A stretch of DNA of 64,000 bases from Paragyromitra xinjiangensis (taxonomy: Eukaryota > Ascomycota > Pezizomycetes > Pezizales > Discinaceae): positions 2,418,001 through 2,482,000 of the forward strand of contig JBCAMK010000003.1 of NCBI GenBank assembly GCA_038503065.1, read 5' to 3'. How positions within the stretch are numbered: the first letter of the stretch is position 1; the number at the start of each line of letters is the position of its first letter. The notes beneath the pieces are model-generated. The model was not told where the DNA came from. It made no database searches and worked only from the letters and a program-made list of their open reading frames with translations. Below, piece by piece: positions 50,439 to 61,769 of this stretch. The translations under genes and the position numbers were made by a program.

Positions 50439-50949
50439 AGCAGGTATACTTTCGGGGTTTGGGATAGTGTTTGAGTTAACTAAAGAGGTGGGATTGCTCC
50501 AGACGAGTGAGCAGTAAAGCACCTTCCAGGATTGAATTTACATGTAGTCCTGGTGTTCTGTTACACATTGGACGCCTTAATTATACTTGTCTTGCCTATT
50601 TTATATGTGCAAGGCCAATTACCTTATTGAACTAGGCTCGAGTTTTCTATAGGTCAATGCAGTTTACAAAATCATCTCACAAAAAAGCTGTATAGATACG
50701 ATAATTCCGAAAGTGAGAGCCGCCCAGCAGGAACTGGAATTATATTCAGACTCTACTCTGCAGCCTGGCACGGACGACTCATTCCAGTTACCCGGCAGTG
50801 ACTTCTTTGGCAACCCTACTCCACGACATCCCTGCAACTATTTTTTCTACTTCCTCCCCACACGAAAGAATTCAACACCAAGAAGCTTCCTCTGCTATTC
50901 GCCTAGAAGAGAAATTAAAACAACATTGTCAAGCTATAATACAGCCGCA
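50439..50949. other. divergent promoter region, ankyrin gene 3 / RRP12
   Basis: About 510 bp between the two start codons. A CTxC-rich stretch and no coding frame I support. Confidence 0.45.
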
Positions 50950-53900
50950 ATGTCGACTCTGGAGGCGAAATTGGACAAAATCAGGTCTCCGAACCTGCAG
51001 AACCAGAAGCAGGTGCGTGTGAACTTTTCATACCAAGCAATCTTATCGATTGGTTAAGTTAACGAAACCTTTTTTTTGTAGGTCGCAGTGGTACTTTCTG
51101 CTATCGAGGATACTCTACGAGACGAAAAAGGAGAGACCACACCGACTGCTTATTTTAGTGCGCTCTTATCATTATTGCAACAATCGATTTCTTCGGAGAC
51201 GATTTTGAATAAAGAATTTGCTGCATCAACCGTTTACCTTCTCGATATTGTCACTCCATTTGCGCCGACGCCTTTGCTACGCTTACGGTTTTCGCAAATC
51301 CTAACACACCTGATACCTGCGTTGACGCATAAAGAGGCGGAAGCAGCATTGTTAAGGAGTAGCATTGGATGTCTAGAAAGTCTGCTCTTGGCGCAAGGTG
51401 GAACGTCATGGGCAATTCCACAGAAAGATATTGGTCCGCGAAGAGCGCTGGCTGGATTATTAAACCTTGGACTTGACGACCGACCAAAGGTTCGAAAACG
51501 GGCACAGGAGGCAATAACGAAGGTTCTCGGTAACCCACCACCGAGCCCGAGTCTGGATCATCCGGCGGCGGATATGTGTGCTGCGGTCACTTTGGGATAT
51601 GTTACTGAGTTGGCGCGGAATCAAGAGGTTCAAAGGGGGAAGAAGGGTGGCGAGCACGATCCGAGATTGATTCATTCATTGCAGCTTGTAAAGGCTGTTT
51701 GCGCGGCGGGGGGATGGCCGAGTAAGAGAGTTGAGAGTCTCTGTGAGGTTCTGCTAGGGATTGCAAAGAGCAGCAATGAGTTCTTGATGATGGCAGCTTT
51801 CGGAGTATTTGAGCAGGTTTTTGCCAGTCTTGTAGATGAGACAGCGAGTGCCAAACTCCCAGGTGTCCTCGAAGCCATCTCCGAGCTTCGTCCCTCCCAA
51901 AATGACTCTCAGCTTCTCCCTCCCTGGCTAGCAGTTGTAGCTCGGGGACACGAAGTATATGCACAAGTGGATCCTAACGTCGCCTTCACTACGCTTCCCC
52001 AACTATTCACCCTCATTTCCACCTTCCTTGAATCCTCCGCCTACAACATCCGCACCTCTGCTTCCCAATGTCTCGTCTCCCTAGCGACCACTGTCATCCC
52101 GGACACCGCACTCCTCGACATCACCCGCTCGACCGAAAACATCTTCACCTCTATCACCAAAACCACCACCGACCTCCTCTCCGTCCGCTACCAAGGCGCA
52201 TGGAAAGAAGTCTTCGACATCCTCTCAGCCCTCCTTGACAAGCTCCGCTGGCGATCCACCCCCCTCCTCAACGATGCCATAAAGCTCATCGGAGACCTCC
52301 GCTCCAACGAAGGCTTCCAAGGCAAAAAGGAAGCCGACGAAGTCCTCGGTCGCGCCATCCGCGCCATGGGCCCAGACACCGTACTCACCATTCTCCCACT
52401 CAACTTAGCAGCACCGAAACTGGGAGCTCCGGGTCGTGCGTGGATGCTGCCTATCCTAAGCTCATGGGTGGAGAATGCACCACTCGCGCATTTCAGGTCG
52501 TTTTTTGTCCCCCTGAGTGAGAGCTTCTTCCAACGTGTGGTCGACGCTGGCGATGGGGAGAAAACGGTCGAGGTGAAGATCTTCGAGACGTTGGTTGGGC
52601 AGATTTGGCGCCTGTTTCCGGGGTATTGCGATCTGCCGAGTGATCTTGTGGTGGCGTTTGATCAGACGTTTGCGGAGCTGTTAGCGAATGTGTTGTATCA
52701 GAAGATAGAGCTCAGGAATGATATTTGTAAGGGGTTACAGAACCTGGTGGATTCGAACAAGGCGATTTTGGAGGTAGAGCTTGGGGAGGATGGGGAGGAG
52801 GATATGGTGTTGCAGCATAGGGTAACGAAAGCCCAGGCGAAGAGTAATATTGAACATCTTGCAGGGTTCTCGGGGAATTTGTTGGCGGTTTTGTTTAATG
52901 TTTACAGCACGACTTTACCACAGTACAGAGGGTTTATTCTGAGGTGTTTGAACTCGTTTTTGAGCATCACGCCGCATAAGGTATGTTATAGTGATCCAAC
53001 ATGGTGGTCTTGGGGGGTAATGGTATACTAACTACTTAATAGGAACTTATGGAAACCTTCACTAAAGTAACAACAATGCTCGAATCCACACTTACCGAAT
53101 CCGCCAAACAAACACAAGCGGATAAGTCCAAAGAGAAGGCCAAAACAGACCGCATGCCACCCATGGTGCACACGCTCATGGATCTCGTCATCGCCATCAC
53201 ACCCTACCTCCCATCTGACAGCCACCAAGCACTCTTCCTCATCTTCACTGCCACCGTCAACAAGAACGACGATCCGCAGCTACAGAAGAAGGCCTATAAG
53301 GTCGTCCCCCGACTTGCAGAAACCGAAGAGGGCCGAAAAGCACTCGAGGGGAAGAGCGAAGCGCTGCAGAAGTTCCTAATTGAAGCAGCCGATAAAGCGA
53401 CGCCACCGGCAAGAAGAGACCGCCTAGTTGCACTATCGCAGCTAGTAGGGTTCCTACCACAGAATGATCTTCATTTCATCCCGAGTATACTATCAGAAGT
53501 CGTCGTCTCCGCCAAGGAAGTCAACGAGAAAGCAAGAACTGCAGCGTTCGACCTCCTCGTTCTAATGGGCGAGAAGATGAAAGAAGGTGGCAGAGTCGTC
53601 AACAGCAAAGTCGCACACATGCCCGCTGATGCACCAGATGTGGAGGCTACGTTGGACGAATACGTTACTATGGTATCCGCCGGTCTAGCCGGCAGCACCC
53701 CACACATGATCAGTGCATCGATCACTGCATTGACTCGGATCCTCTACCAGTTTAAAGATGATATCAAGCGCGAGCTGATTGATGAGATGGTCACTACTCT
53801 TGATTTGTTCTTGACATCTAAGAATAGAGAGATCGTACGCTCCGTTCTTGGGTTCGTGAAGGTTTGTATCATCTCTTTGCCAAAGGAGATGATGTTGCCG

Positions 53901-54840
53901 CGGTTCGGGACCTTGGTCCCGAATTTGATGGTGTGGAGTCATGAACATAAGGCGCATTTTAAGGCGAAGGTTAAGCATATCATTGAGCGCATGATTCGGA
54001 GGTTTGGATATGATGCGGTAGAGAAGTATGTACCAGAGGACGACAAAAAGTTGGTGATAAATATCAGAAAGACAAGGGACAGGAGGAAAAGGCAGAAAGA
54101 TGCAGCAACAACAGAGGGAGGCGAGGAAGAAGTTGAGGAGAAGGTTTCAAGGGTTTGTTCTAACTTAATCACTGAGAGGTGAATGAAAAATGCTAATATG
54201 CCAACAGAAACGACAATCTAAATTCGCCTCAGAATTCGAAGAAGCAATTTACGGTTCCGAATCCGAGGCCGACTCAGACTCAGAAACCGAGGCTGCCCGT
54301 CCCAAGAAAGGAAAGCGTGGCTCTAAAGGCGCCGAGACCTTCATCGTTGAAGACGAAGAAGAGCCACTCGATCTCCTCGACCGTAAATCCCTCGCCAACA
54401 TCTCTACCACACGTCCTCACCGTACCCGCATCGGTGACCTCAAGAAACCAAATGCGCTCAAGCCGAAGACAAATGCCGACGGTAAACTCGTCCTCGGCGC
54501 GAACGACGACGATAATTATGAGAAGGAGGGTGGAGATGATGACGTGGATATGGCTGTCGATAATGCAGGTGGTGTGAATGCTTATGTTGAGGCTATCACG
54601 GGCAAAGACGCATATAAACGTGGGCAGAGAAATAGAGTTAAGTTCTCAAATAAGAGAAGTAGAGATGAAGAAGGTGACGAGGATATGGGAGATGATGATG
54701 GTGCTACAAGTGGCGGGTATTCGAGTAGTGGGAAGAAGGCGAAGGAGATGAGTGGTAGGAAAGGACTGGGTGTAAAAGGCGTTAAGGAGGGGAGAGTTGG
54801 AAAGGGGCAGGGACAGAGGAGGGGCGGGCGAGGTAAATAA
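50950..54840 (+). CDS. rrp12: ribosomal RNA-processing protein 12 (Rrp12)
   Basis: HEAT-repeat protein needed for nucleolar pre-rRNA processing and nuclear export of both ribosomal subunits. Four exons: 50950-51012, 51082-52980, 53043-54152, 54208-54840, phases agreeing, 1234 residues. The first exon is only 21 codons (MSTLEAKLDKIRSPNLQNQK + Q), its start found by the in-phase 69-bp intron. Family blocks: ETTPTAYFSALLSLLQQ, TRSTENIFTSITKTTTDLLS, YLPSDSHQALFLIFTATVNK, DDPQLQKKAYKVVPRLAETE, RELIDEMVTTLDLFLTSKNR and FGYDAVEKYVPEDDKKLVI. The C-terminus is disordered and charged with acidic, then basic GRGK-type tail. Full length for the family. Very sure. Confidence 0.95.
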
Positions 54841-55018
54841 AAGAGTATAAGAGGTGGGTTGTAGGCTTGTATATAAAGTGCCGATTTGTTACGATTAGTT
54901 TCTGTCTGATAAAAGTTATGGTTAGATATCACTTCATAGGGTATCACTCGTTTTTATATGCAGCAAAAGCAGCCCCGGAGTTTATCTGTGGGTAATATTT
55001 GTATAACACTTAATATCC

Positions 55019-55103
55019 TTATCTCGAACCAGCCTCTGGGGCCAATGGCTAAGTGATGTGAACAAGAAATACACTAAGCCTAATTGGGTTTGGTTCGAGA
55101 CAA
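55019..55103. mobile_element. MITE-like element, copy 2
   Basis: 85 bp with 13-bp ends TTATCTCGAACCA and TGGTTCGAGACAA (one mismatch to perfect). Read in the opposite orientation, it aligns with the 6305-6384 copy over its whole length with a few substitutions and a small insertion. No clear target-site duplication, only TTAAT on both sides. Confidence 0.65.
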
Positions 55104-55734
55104 TTAATTTTCCTCATAGATTCTTTTCGGCGACGCCTCCCTGCTGTCATTACCGCTTATATCCATATCCTCATTCTACAAATCCTAACTATGCTATCCA
55201 TAGCAAGGCCCCCTGACTTTTCTTCGTTTGCTAGAAGTGGGGTGTTTCTATCAGCTTCCAGGAAGCAAGCTATGAGACTTTCTCGCCAGCAGTTGATGTG
55301 TTCGGTCATAGAATGATGAAAATGAGCCATCCCGTTCGCTCTGGCATATCCAAGCATCTTATCGCCTGGTTAGTACTGCAGTGGGTGACCATGTGGGAAT
55401 CCCAGGTACTGAACGCATTTTTTTGCTAAGTAGTAGGACGGATAGCGGGTGGAGCTTAGCTTATGCTAGGGATTTTGAAATACTTGTCAGAGGCTTCCCA
55501 AGTGTTCTTCACTCGCTTCGCTCGTTACATTCATGCACAGCTCTGTCCGGAAAGGTAAGTCATCCCAAGATGCTGGAAAATCCCTTTTGTCGCAGGAGGC
55601 AATGGAAATACCTTTTTATTGGTTTGAAAATTTTCCCAACTCTTTTGAAGATCTCCCATCACACTTCAAATACCCTCTAGCAACTCAGAACATTCCTAGG
55701 CACGAAATGTTCTGTATTCCGTATAGTGATGTCC

Positions 55735-55880
55735 ACGAGCCTGTTCGAGACGAGCCCGGGAAAGAGCTCGAGCTGGCTCGGCTCGTGGCTATTAGGGCTC
55801 GCAGTGTTCGAGTTAACTAGTTAGGCTCGAGCCCAGGCTCGAGCCCGGAGGGGCATTGGGGCCCGGGGGACTTGAGCGGC
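55735..55880. repeat. GC-rich palindromic block
   Basis: Dense GCTCGAGC/GGCTCG motifs, including two near-tandem GGCTCGAGCCC units at about 55823-55846. Stands out in base composition from its AT-rich surroundings. Function and origin unknown. Confidence 0.6.
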
Positions 55881-56340
55881 CCGGGAGGGAGTGACTATAT
55901 GTGAGCAATGTTAAAATTTTGTAGGTTGAATCCCCTTACTAGTGTCATGATGCACTATATACAAATAAGAGAAACAAAAGGCGCAGCAATACAACTAAGG
56001 TTCCTCCTCTGTATCAGGTTTATTCCCATAGCAGTTCTAAAGCCTCACCACCCACCCACCCATACTATGCAGCCCTTTAAGTCCGAGTATCTAAAGAAAT
56101 CTACATAGATATCAGCACTTCGCACCCGGATAGCCACTTTTCGTTAATTGCTGCCTTCAGGTGCACTCACTGCCTATGGCCGAAATCACAAAAAGTCACT
56201 CGCCAGCCAATGATATCATCTGCGACATTTATTTACTATCTCACAGTCCCAAATAGATATAAAAATAATACACAGAACTTTTTTTATCCACCGATACTAC
56301 TAGTCATTACACTACCTACAACCCTCCCCACTCCCCACAA

Positions 56341-59259
56341 TCAAACAACACCCCCAAACCCACTTCCCCCAGCATAAAACCTTGGCGGCATCTCGATATC
56401 CCAGCTCGGCCGCTCAACAACCACCATCTCCACTGCATCCAGTTTATCCCCCCATTTCCTCCCCACGAACACGTCTCTACCTCCAACGGGCAGAAACGCC
56501 ATGAGATTCCTGTACCTGTTCGTCTTCCAATATGGTTTATTCCTCGTATCGTAGCCGCTCTGCTTCCAGGTCCTCTCACGGTACGTTTCCCCAGCTTCAT
56601 CCTCCTCTTCATCCTCATCATCGGTTTTGGTATTGTTACGAACAAGCTTCAGCATATCTTCGTCTTCGTCATCAGACGCAGAGGCACTAGGTTGATTCTG
56701 CCCCTTTCGTGGAGTAGCAACTAAACCACGAGATTGACCCATAAGGATTTTATCACCAGCTCCACTCTCACCCTTTTCTGTAAAACCCACCGTCTTGGCG
56801 TCTCGTTTCCTCTTCCCACCTGCCGCTTCTACAGGTACCTCGACACCTTCGGGCGTCGGCAGGTTCTGTCGGAGGTCAAACATCCATACCCATGCGGCTG
56901 CCCACACCCATATTCTCTCTTTCTCTCCACTCAATTCCCAAACTACCCCTGTCGCGCGATCCTTCTGGATCCTGAAGTCGAGTGGGAGTTTCTCTGCTGG
57001 TGGGTTTTTGCGTGACCAATCTGATAGACGCCCTTGCAGTACGTTGAATTCGAGGATGTGGTGGTCTTTTGCAGTTATTGCGAGGAGACGGTCTTCCTCC
57101 ACTAATTCGGCGGGAGCTACTTCCTCTAGACCCTTTTCGGTAATCATGAGGTTCGGGGGAGCAGATGAAGGTGCAGAGGGACGGAACTCAAGAACTACCG
57201 GGGCAGATTGCAGCTTTGGGAGGGTGGCGCCAGATTCGTTACATACCCAAGACCCAGTAGAAGGAGAGACAACGAATGTATCAATCCAACCACTCAGATC
57301 CCCTACAGCAAGAATATTGCCCCCTGAAGAGAAAGAAGCACGGGTAATGGTACGTTCATAGGCTTCCAGAGAACCCTCGTCGATACGGCGCTTCTTCTTT
57401 CCCTTCTTTGGAGTTTGTAGTGCATTGTGGAGCGCCTGCTTGAGCGTACCTGCGGACTTCTGGCGTTCTTGTCGTTGTAGCTCGAGGACCTTCCCGCCGA
57501 CAGCCACTTTTGTTTTTCGGTCCTCGTTAGATACTACCAACTCAACGAGCAGGATGCGAGAGGAAGGCGTGATGACGCTAAGCCATTTGCCGTTCGGGGA
57601 GAATTTAATGAGACGTGCGCCTTCAGCCGCGATATCAATTTCGTCGGCTTCCTCGTCGTCATCAAGCACCTCGCCAGGAGTCTCGAGGACGAGGGATGAT
57701 GGAAGCGTGATTTTACGGACACGCAAAGCTTCAGAGGTGGAGGATTTAGATGGGCGGAGATGGAAGAGTTTTAGGTGGGCGGTCGTGGAGATGGCGAGGA
57801 TGTAACCGGCGCTGCCAGGGAGGGGGGTGATGGCGGCGGAGGTGATGTTTTCTTCGTTCTGAAGAGAAGTATGTTAGCTTTGGTAAAGAAAACAAGCAAA
57901 GGGGAAAGTGTGTAGCATACGTCGAGCATGATACGACTAATTAGTTTTCTGCCACGCTCTTCTTCTTCACCAGGGAAGAGATACATCTCGTCTCCGCGCC
58001 GGTCGGAATTGAGTTCCTCGATCCGCCAGATCTTAACTTCGCGTTCCCACCAGGACATCATTAATCGACTTTCGGGGATGGTTGTGACAACGGGGGTTTG
58101 TGGAATGGCGGGAAGAGTAAGGTGATGTTCGGCCCCGAATTGGCGGAGGGGTATCACGATGGGAGTCATATCCACACCTAAGAAGTTCTATTAGATCATG
58201 CTCCTCCAAATCCACAAATTCAGTTCATACGGGAATATTACCTCCAGAAAGAATAACGCTAAATTTGCCACACTCGTACGCAGCCATAGCTCTCACATCG
58301 TGTTTGTGGAATCTTCTCCTCGCAACCTGCCCCCACCGTCGAGCGTTGCCAATATGCTTATAGACAACAGCCCTCATATCAACACCTCCCGAGATTACCG
58401 TATCACCGTTGACCCCACCGACTTCAAGTGCCAGGCAATCGCCATCATGGCCCTTAATCCTTTGCCGTAGAGCATAATTCTTTCCATCCCAGAAACAAAC
58501 CTCTCCTCTTGAGTCGGCTGAAACAATATCTCCATTCGGTAGAGCTTTGACGGACCACACCAGTACCTCTCTACCCCTATCTTTATTTAACGACATTCTT
58601 GACACCGACCGGCCAGAACGAACATCCCACACCCGAATTGTAGAATCCGCCATTCCCGCAACAACAGTATACCGGTCCTGCCACGCCAGCGACAGAACTC
58701 TTGATTTCGCAGTACCAGCCCTCATCAGAGTTTTAACATAAGTCAACCCGCCTGGCCCTCCAGCAGTCGACAGTAGTGTGAGAGTCCCATCCTCAGTCCC
58801 AACAACAATCTTCTGCGCAGAAGCTTCTTGATCATCATCCTCGGCTACTTCAGATGAATGTACCTTCGGCTGTGCAGCAATACTCCAAATTACCCCACCA
58901 TTGCAGTCAAGATGTGCCCGTGGTCGTCCTTCTGCGAGATCCCATTCTGTCACAACGGATGAGTACCCAATACTGAACAACCTCAAGCTTCCTTTCCCAG
59001 CTAGGTCGTAGTCTTGTACCCATGCCAAACCCTCGATCGACCGGTCTTGTCCACCTTGGAGAGTAGTCTCATGAAGCCATGAGCCCGAAAGTGGGTTCCA
59101 AATCTCAATGGAGCCGTTCGTGCGCCCGATGGCAGCACGAAGTGTGGACGGCGGTGGATGTGGAGAGGACGGAGCTGACTGGTGAGAAAATACAATAGAG
59201 GTAATTTGGGGGGGGTTATAGTCAACGAAGCGGCAGCGGTGCAGAGAGACGTGCGTCAT
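56341..59259 (-). CDS. utp4: U3 snoRNP subunit Utp4 (t-UTP)
   Basis: Subunit of the t-UTP/UtpA complex that binds nascent pre-rRNA and starts 18S processing (Cirhin homologue). Three exons: 59259-58242, 58177-57921 and 57858-56341, phases agreeing, 930 residues. WD40 repeats are seen through the first half: RAAIGRTNGSIEIWNPL, EGLAWVQDYDL.., SRVLSLAWQDRYTVVAGMAD + STIRVWDVRSG, VWSVKALPNGDIVSADSRGE + VCFWDG, DTVISGGVDMRAVVYKH. The Utp4 opening MTHVSLHRCRFVDYNPPQIT is present and fixes the start. The second half contains LIKFSPNGKWLSVITPSSRI and DLSGWIDTFVV, and a C-terminal conserved block (KPYWKTNRYRNLMAFLPVG..) ending ERPSWDIEMPPRFYAG. An acidic DEDEEEDE tract lies between. Very sure. Confidence 0.95.
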
Positions 59260-59624
59260 TCTGGCTATTTGCTGCTATTGCGGGGTGGTTTGAGGTTGAA
59301 GTCGCAATTGGACGTTGTTGCGCGAGAAGAAGATCGGCGCGCTCACGAAAAATTTGTACGAAATCTTGGCGGCAGGAAGCTAGCATGCAGAGCCGCAATG
59401 CAGCTCGGCTACTTTTTAAGGTGCTGTGCGCGGAATTATCTATCAGAATGTTCTGTGGAGTTAAGATACCTATATCCTTATCAAAAAAATTCTATCCGTG
59501 CCTACGAATTTTGCAGAGTCCAGAAGTTGTTCCGAGACATGCGCACGTTAAAATAAGGTGCGGCTTATCACAAGAGCTAACCCTAACCCTAAAATGTGAT
59601 AATCCGTGATTCTCTCCATCCAAG
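59260..59624. other. intergenic with telomere-like repeat
   Basis: Holds the 5' flank of utp4 and, at 59577-59593, CTAACCCTAACCCTAAA, two and a half copies of the fungal telomere repeat, 32 bp upstream of the tRNA gene. Confidence 0.5.
59577..59593. repeat. interstitial telomere-like repeat
   Basis: CTAACCCTAACCCTAAA. Short, but exact for (CCCTAA)n. Seen directly; a telomeric or break-repair origin is inference. Confidence 0.65.
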
Positions 59625-59697
59625 GACCGTGTAGCGTAGTGGTTAGCGCGTCTGCTTTACACGCAGAAGGCCGCAGGTTCGAACCCTGCCACAGTCA
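59625..59697 (+). tRNA. trnV: tRNA-Val (anticodon UAC)
   Basis: A 73-nt cloverleaf without intron. Acceptor GACCGTG (59625-59631) pairs with CACAGTC (59690-59696) with one C-A mismatch; D-arm TAGCGTAGTGGTTAGCGC; anticodon stem TCTGC/GCAGA with loop TTTACAC, giving anticodon TAC; T-arm GCAGG-TTCGAAC-CCTGC. A-box and B-box (GGTTCGAACCC) are both normal, so the gene should be transcribed by pol III. The mismatch in the acceptor stem is the only oddity. Confidence 0.93.
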
Positions 59698-61324
59698 CTC
59701 AGAAAGCATTCCTCTCAGTACCCTCAGTGAGGGAAGAGAGGCAATGTTTTTTGTCCCTGGAGGGCCCAGACCAGAAGAGAAGACTCAGCCCAAGTTATAT
59801 TCGACCCTCAGTTCAGATGAGTAGCGGCCGATAGTAAGCATATAGACAGAGCCTGCAGAAACCGATGAATCGTAGTGATCAATAGACCCGGCTTACAAGT
59901 AACACACCTCATATAATACTCGTTGCCCGGCTTAGCTCATAGTACACCACATGATGTAGTGAAATCCAATTCGCACACGTCTCTCCAATAATTCAAAAAC
60001 CGCTTGATAACAGGGTTTAATGTGCGGAGAAAACCCTCCTCCACTCTCTGGATAACTAAAGGTCTGGTTTCCTCTATAGTGTAGCAAATACCAGCCCACA
60101 TATGCGACGGGCCGTCCCGCTTCTACAGTCAGAAATTTGCAGTTCCAAAAGCCCCACCTTAGGCCTAGGTTAACCAGTCAAAGGTTGATAGCAGGGGAAT
60201 CAATACTGTTTAAGGAAACTAAAATCTGAGGGATTTACAGATGCGGGGTACAATCTCAAAGTTGTCAGAATCAATCCTTGATTGCATGCATCATACTAAA
60301 ATCGAGCCCCGGGTTATGATATTGAGCCAAGCTACAACCCCATTTCCTTATGTAAACTATTTACATGAAAACCAACGGCATAGTTGATCAGAAGATACTT
60401 TATAGATGACAACTTGCCGCTTTCGGAGAAGAAACAAATCCTTATGTTCTCATGATTCAAATTCAGAGCTATGAGCTGCAAGCCAAAAAACGATCATCGA
60501 TTTGTGCTAGCCTTTATAATTACGTTTTTTCAGTTATCGTCAGATGTGCATAAATTTTTTCCCGTTCAATGGATAAGTGATCGCGATTGATTTTATTGGA
60601 TGTACCTATATCACCCCACAGATATTATAGAACAGCCACTCAAGATTTGAGGGGTAAGGAAAGTGGCTGTGCCATTGAGGTTGACCATTCCAGCAATAGT
60701 ACACCATCGTGCTGGGAAGGAAGCTGTCTAAGATCTTTAAAGAGTTCGATGTATAGTAAAAGTCAAAGTTGCATAGTACAACGAAGGATACTGTGAGGTG
60801 TTTGCAGACCATAGCATAGGATAGTCTCTTTTCGTGTTGAAAGCACGAGTGACCGTTCATGAGCAATCGCCCGCATACTGATAGCATACGATATTATCTA
60901 AAGAGCTGGGCACATGCAATTGAGTTTAAATAAAGCCGCAATATGCGATCCTCCAGGAAAAGATTTACGTACTCTACCGAGCTCTAGACAAGACATACCT
61001 AAGCCAGACCTACTCAAAATTTTGGTGGCTGGCCAACTGCCGATCACATGGGCTATCTTGGCCCATCACCCTACCGAAAGATCACATGATGGCTATAAAA
61101 TATGAAGGAGATATAGGTTTCACGAAAAGTTATTGTTTATTGTCTACATGACCCCCAAACCACAACTTCGAGAAAACCCCATCCTATACCAGGACTAATT
61201 CCGCTTAAGGCATTTGCGCTGAAAACTATGCTTTTCGTGGATAGTTCACCTCACCCTACATCTAGTGGGTCTGATCATGACGAACTATACGATTTCCATC
61301 AGCACAAATTTCACGACGGAACGA
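59698..61324. other. 1.6-kb gene-poor region
   Basis: No supported frame or element. AT-rich. Confidence 0.45.
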
Positions 61325-61769
61325 TTATTGAAGATGGGATGAAGTTGCTCCTCGATTGAATAAAGCACTTTGAAGATTCGACTTACCAAAAGCGAGATGT
61401 CCGTTCCTGTTCACGATACGCTCATTCAAATAGATTCCCTGTGGCGGGCTAGGTTGACCATCCTGTCTCCTCAAAACAGCCTCGAGCTTAGTCCCGTTTT
61501 CAGTGAGTTTGATATCGTGCGAGGAGTGTTGGAAGTCTCTATAGTCCCATGCGAGGTAACCTATCTGAATTAGCTATGCGGATCAAACTAGCTTCTTCCA
61601 TCAAATACATACCATTGAGGTTTCCAATACACGAGTTCAAGTCAAGATCTGAATTAACAAGTTGTCCATGTTCATTTCTGCATTCGGCCCGGAGGATATG
61701 GCCATCAATCAGATGTATTCCTTGGGAGGAAGCAGAGAAAGAGCCTTCAATTGGGTTGCGTCCGCTCAT
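61325..61769 (-). CDS. CyanoVirin-N homologue (CVNH) lectin-like protein
   Basis: Two exons, 61769-61613 and 61560-61325 (52-bp intron), in phase, about 130 residues, no signal peptide. The two CVNH half-repeats are clear: first SFSASSQGIHLIDGHILRAE followed by LDLNSCIGNLNG, then DFQHSSHDIKLTENGTKLEA followed by GIYLNERIVNRNGHLAF. The splice falls between LNG and YLAWDYRDF, just before the second repeat. CVNH proteins bind mannose-rich glycans; in fungi the role is not settled. The family is about 101-110 residues; this model is about 20 longer because the frame runs through a GTAAGT at the end, which may be a third intron leading to a short last exon. Start is MSGRNPIEG. Confidence 0.88.

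Larger units (their letters stand above)
54841..56340. other. convergent intergenic region with mobile-element and repeat debris
   Basis: Between RRP12 and UTP4 3' ends. Contains MITE copy 2 (55019-55103), a fragment similar to one at 10.7 kb (55548-55587) and a GC-rich palindromic block (55735-55880). Possible frames at 55157-55820 look like remnants. Confidence 0.5.
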
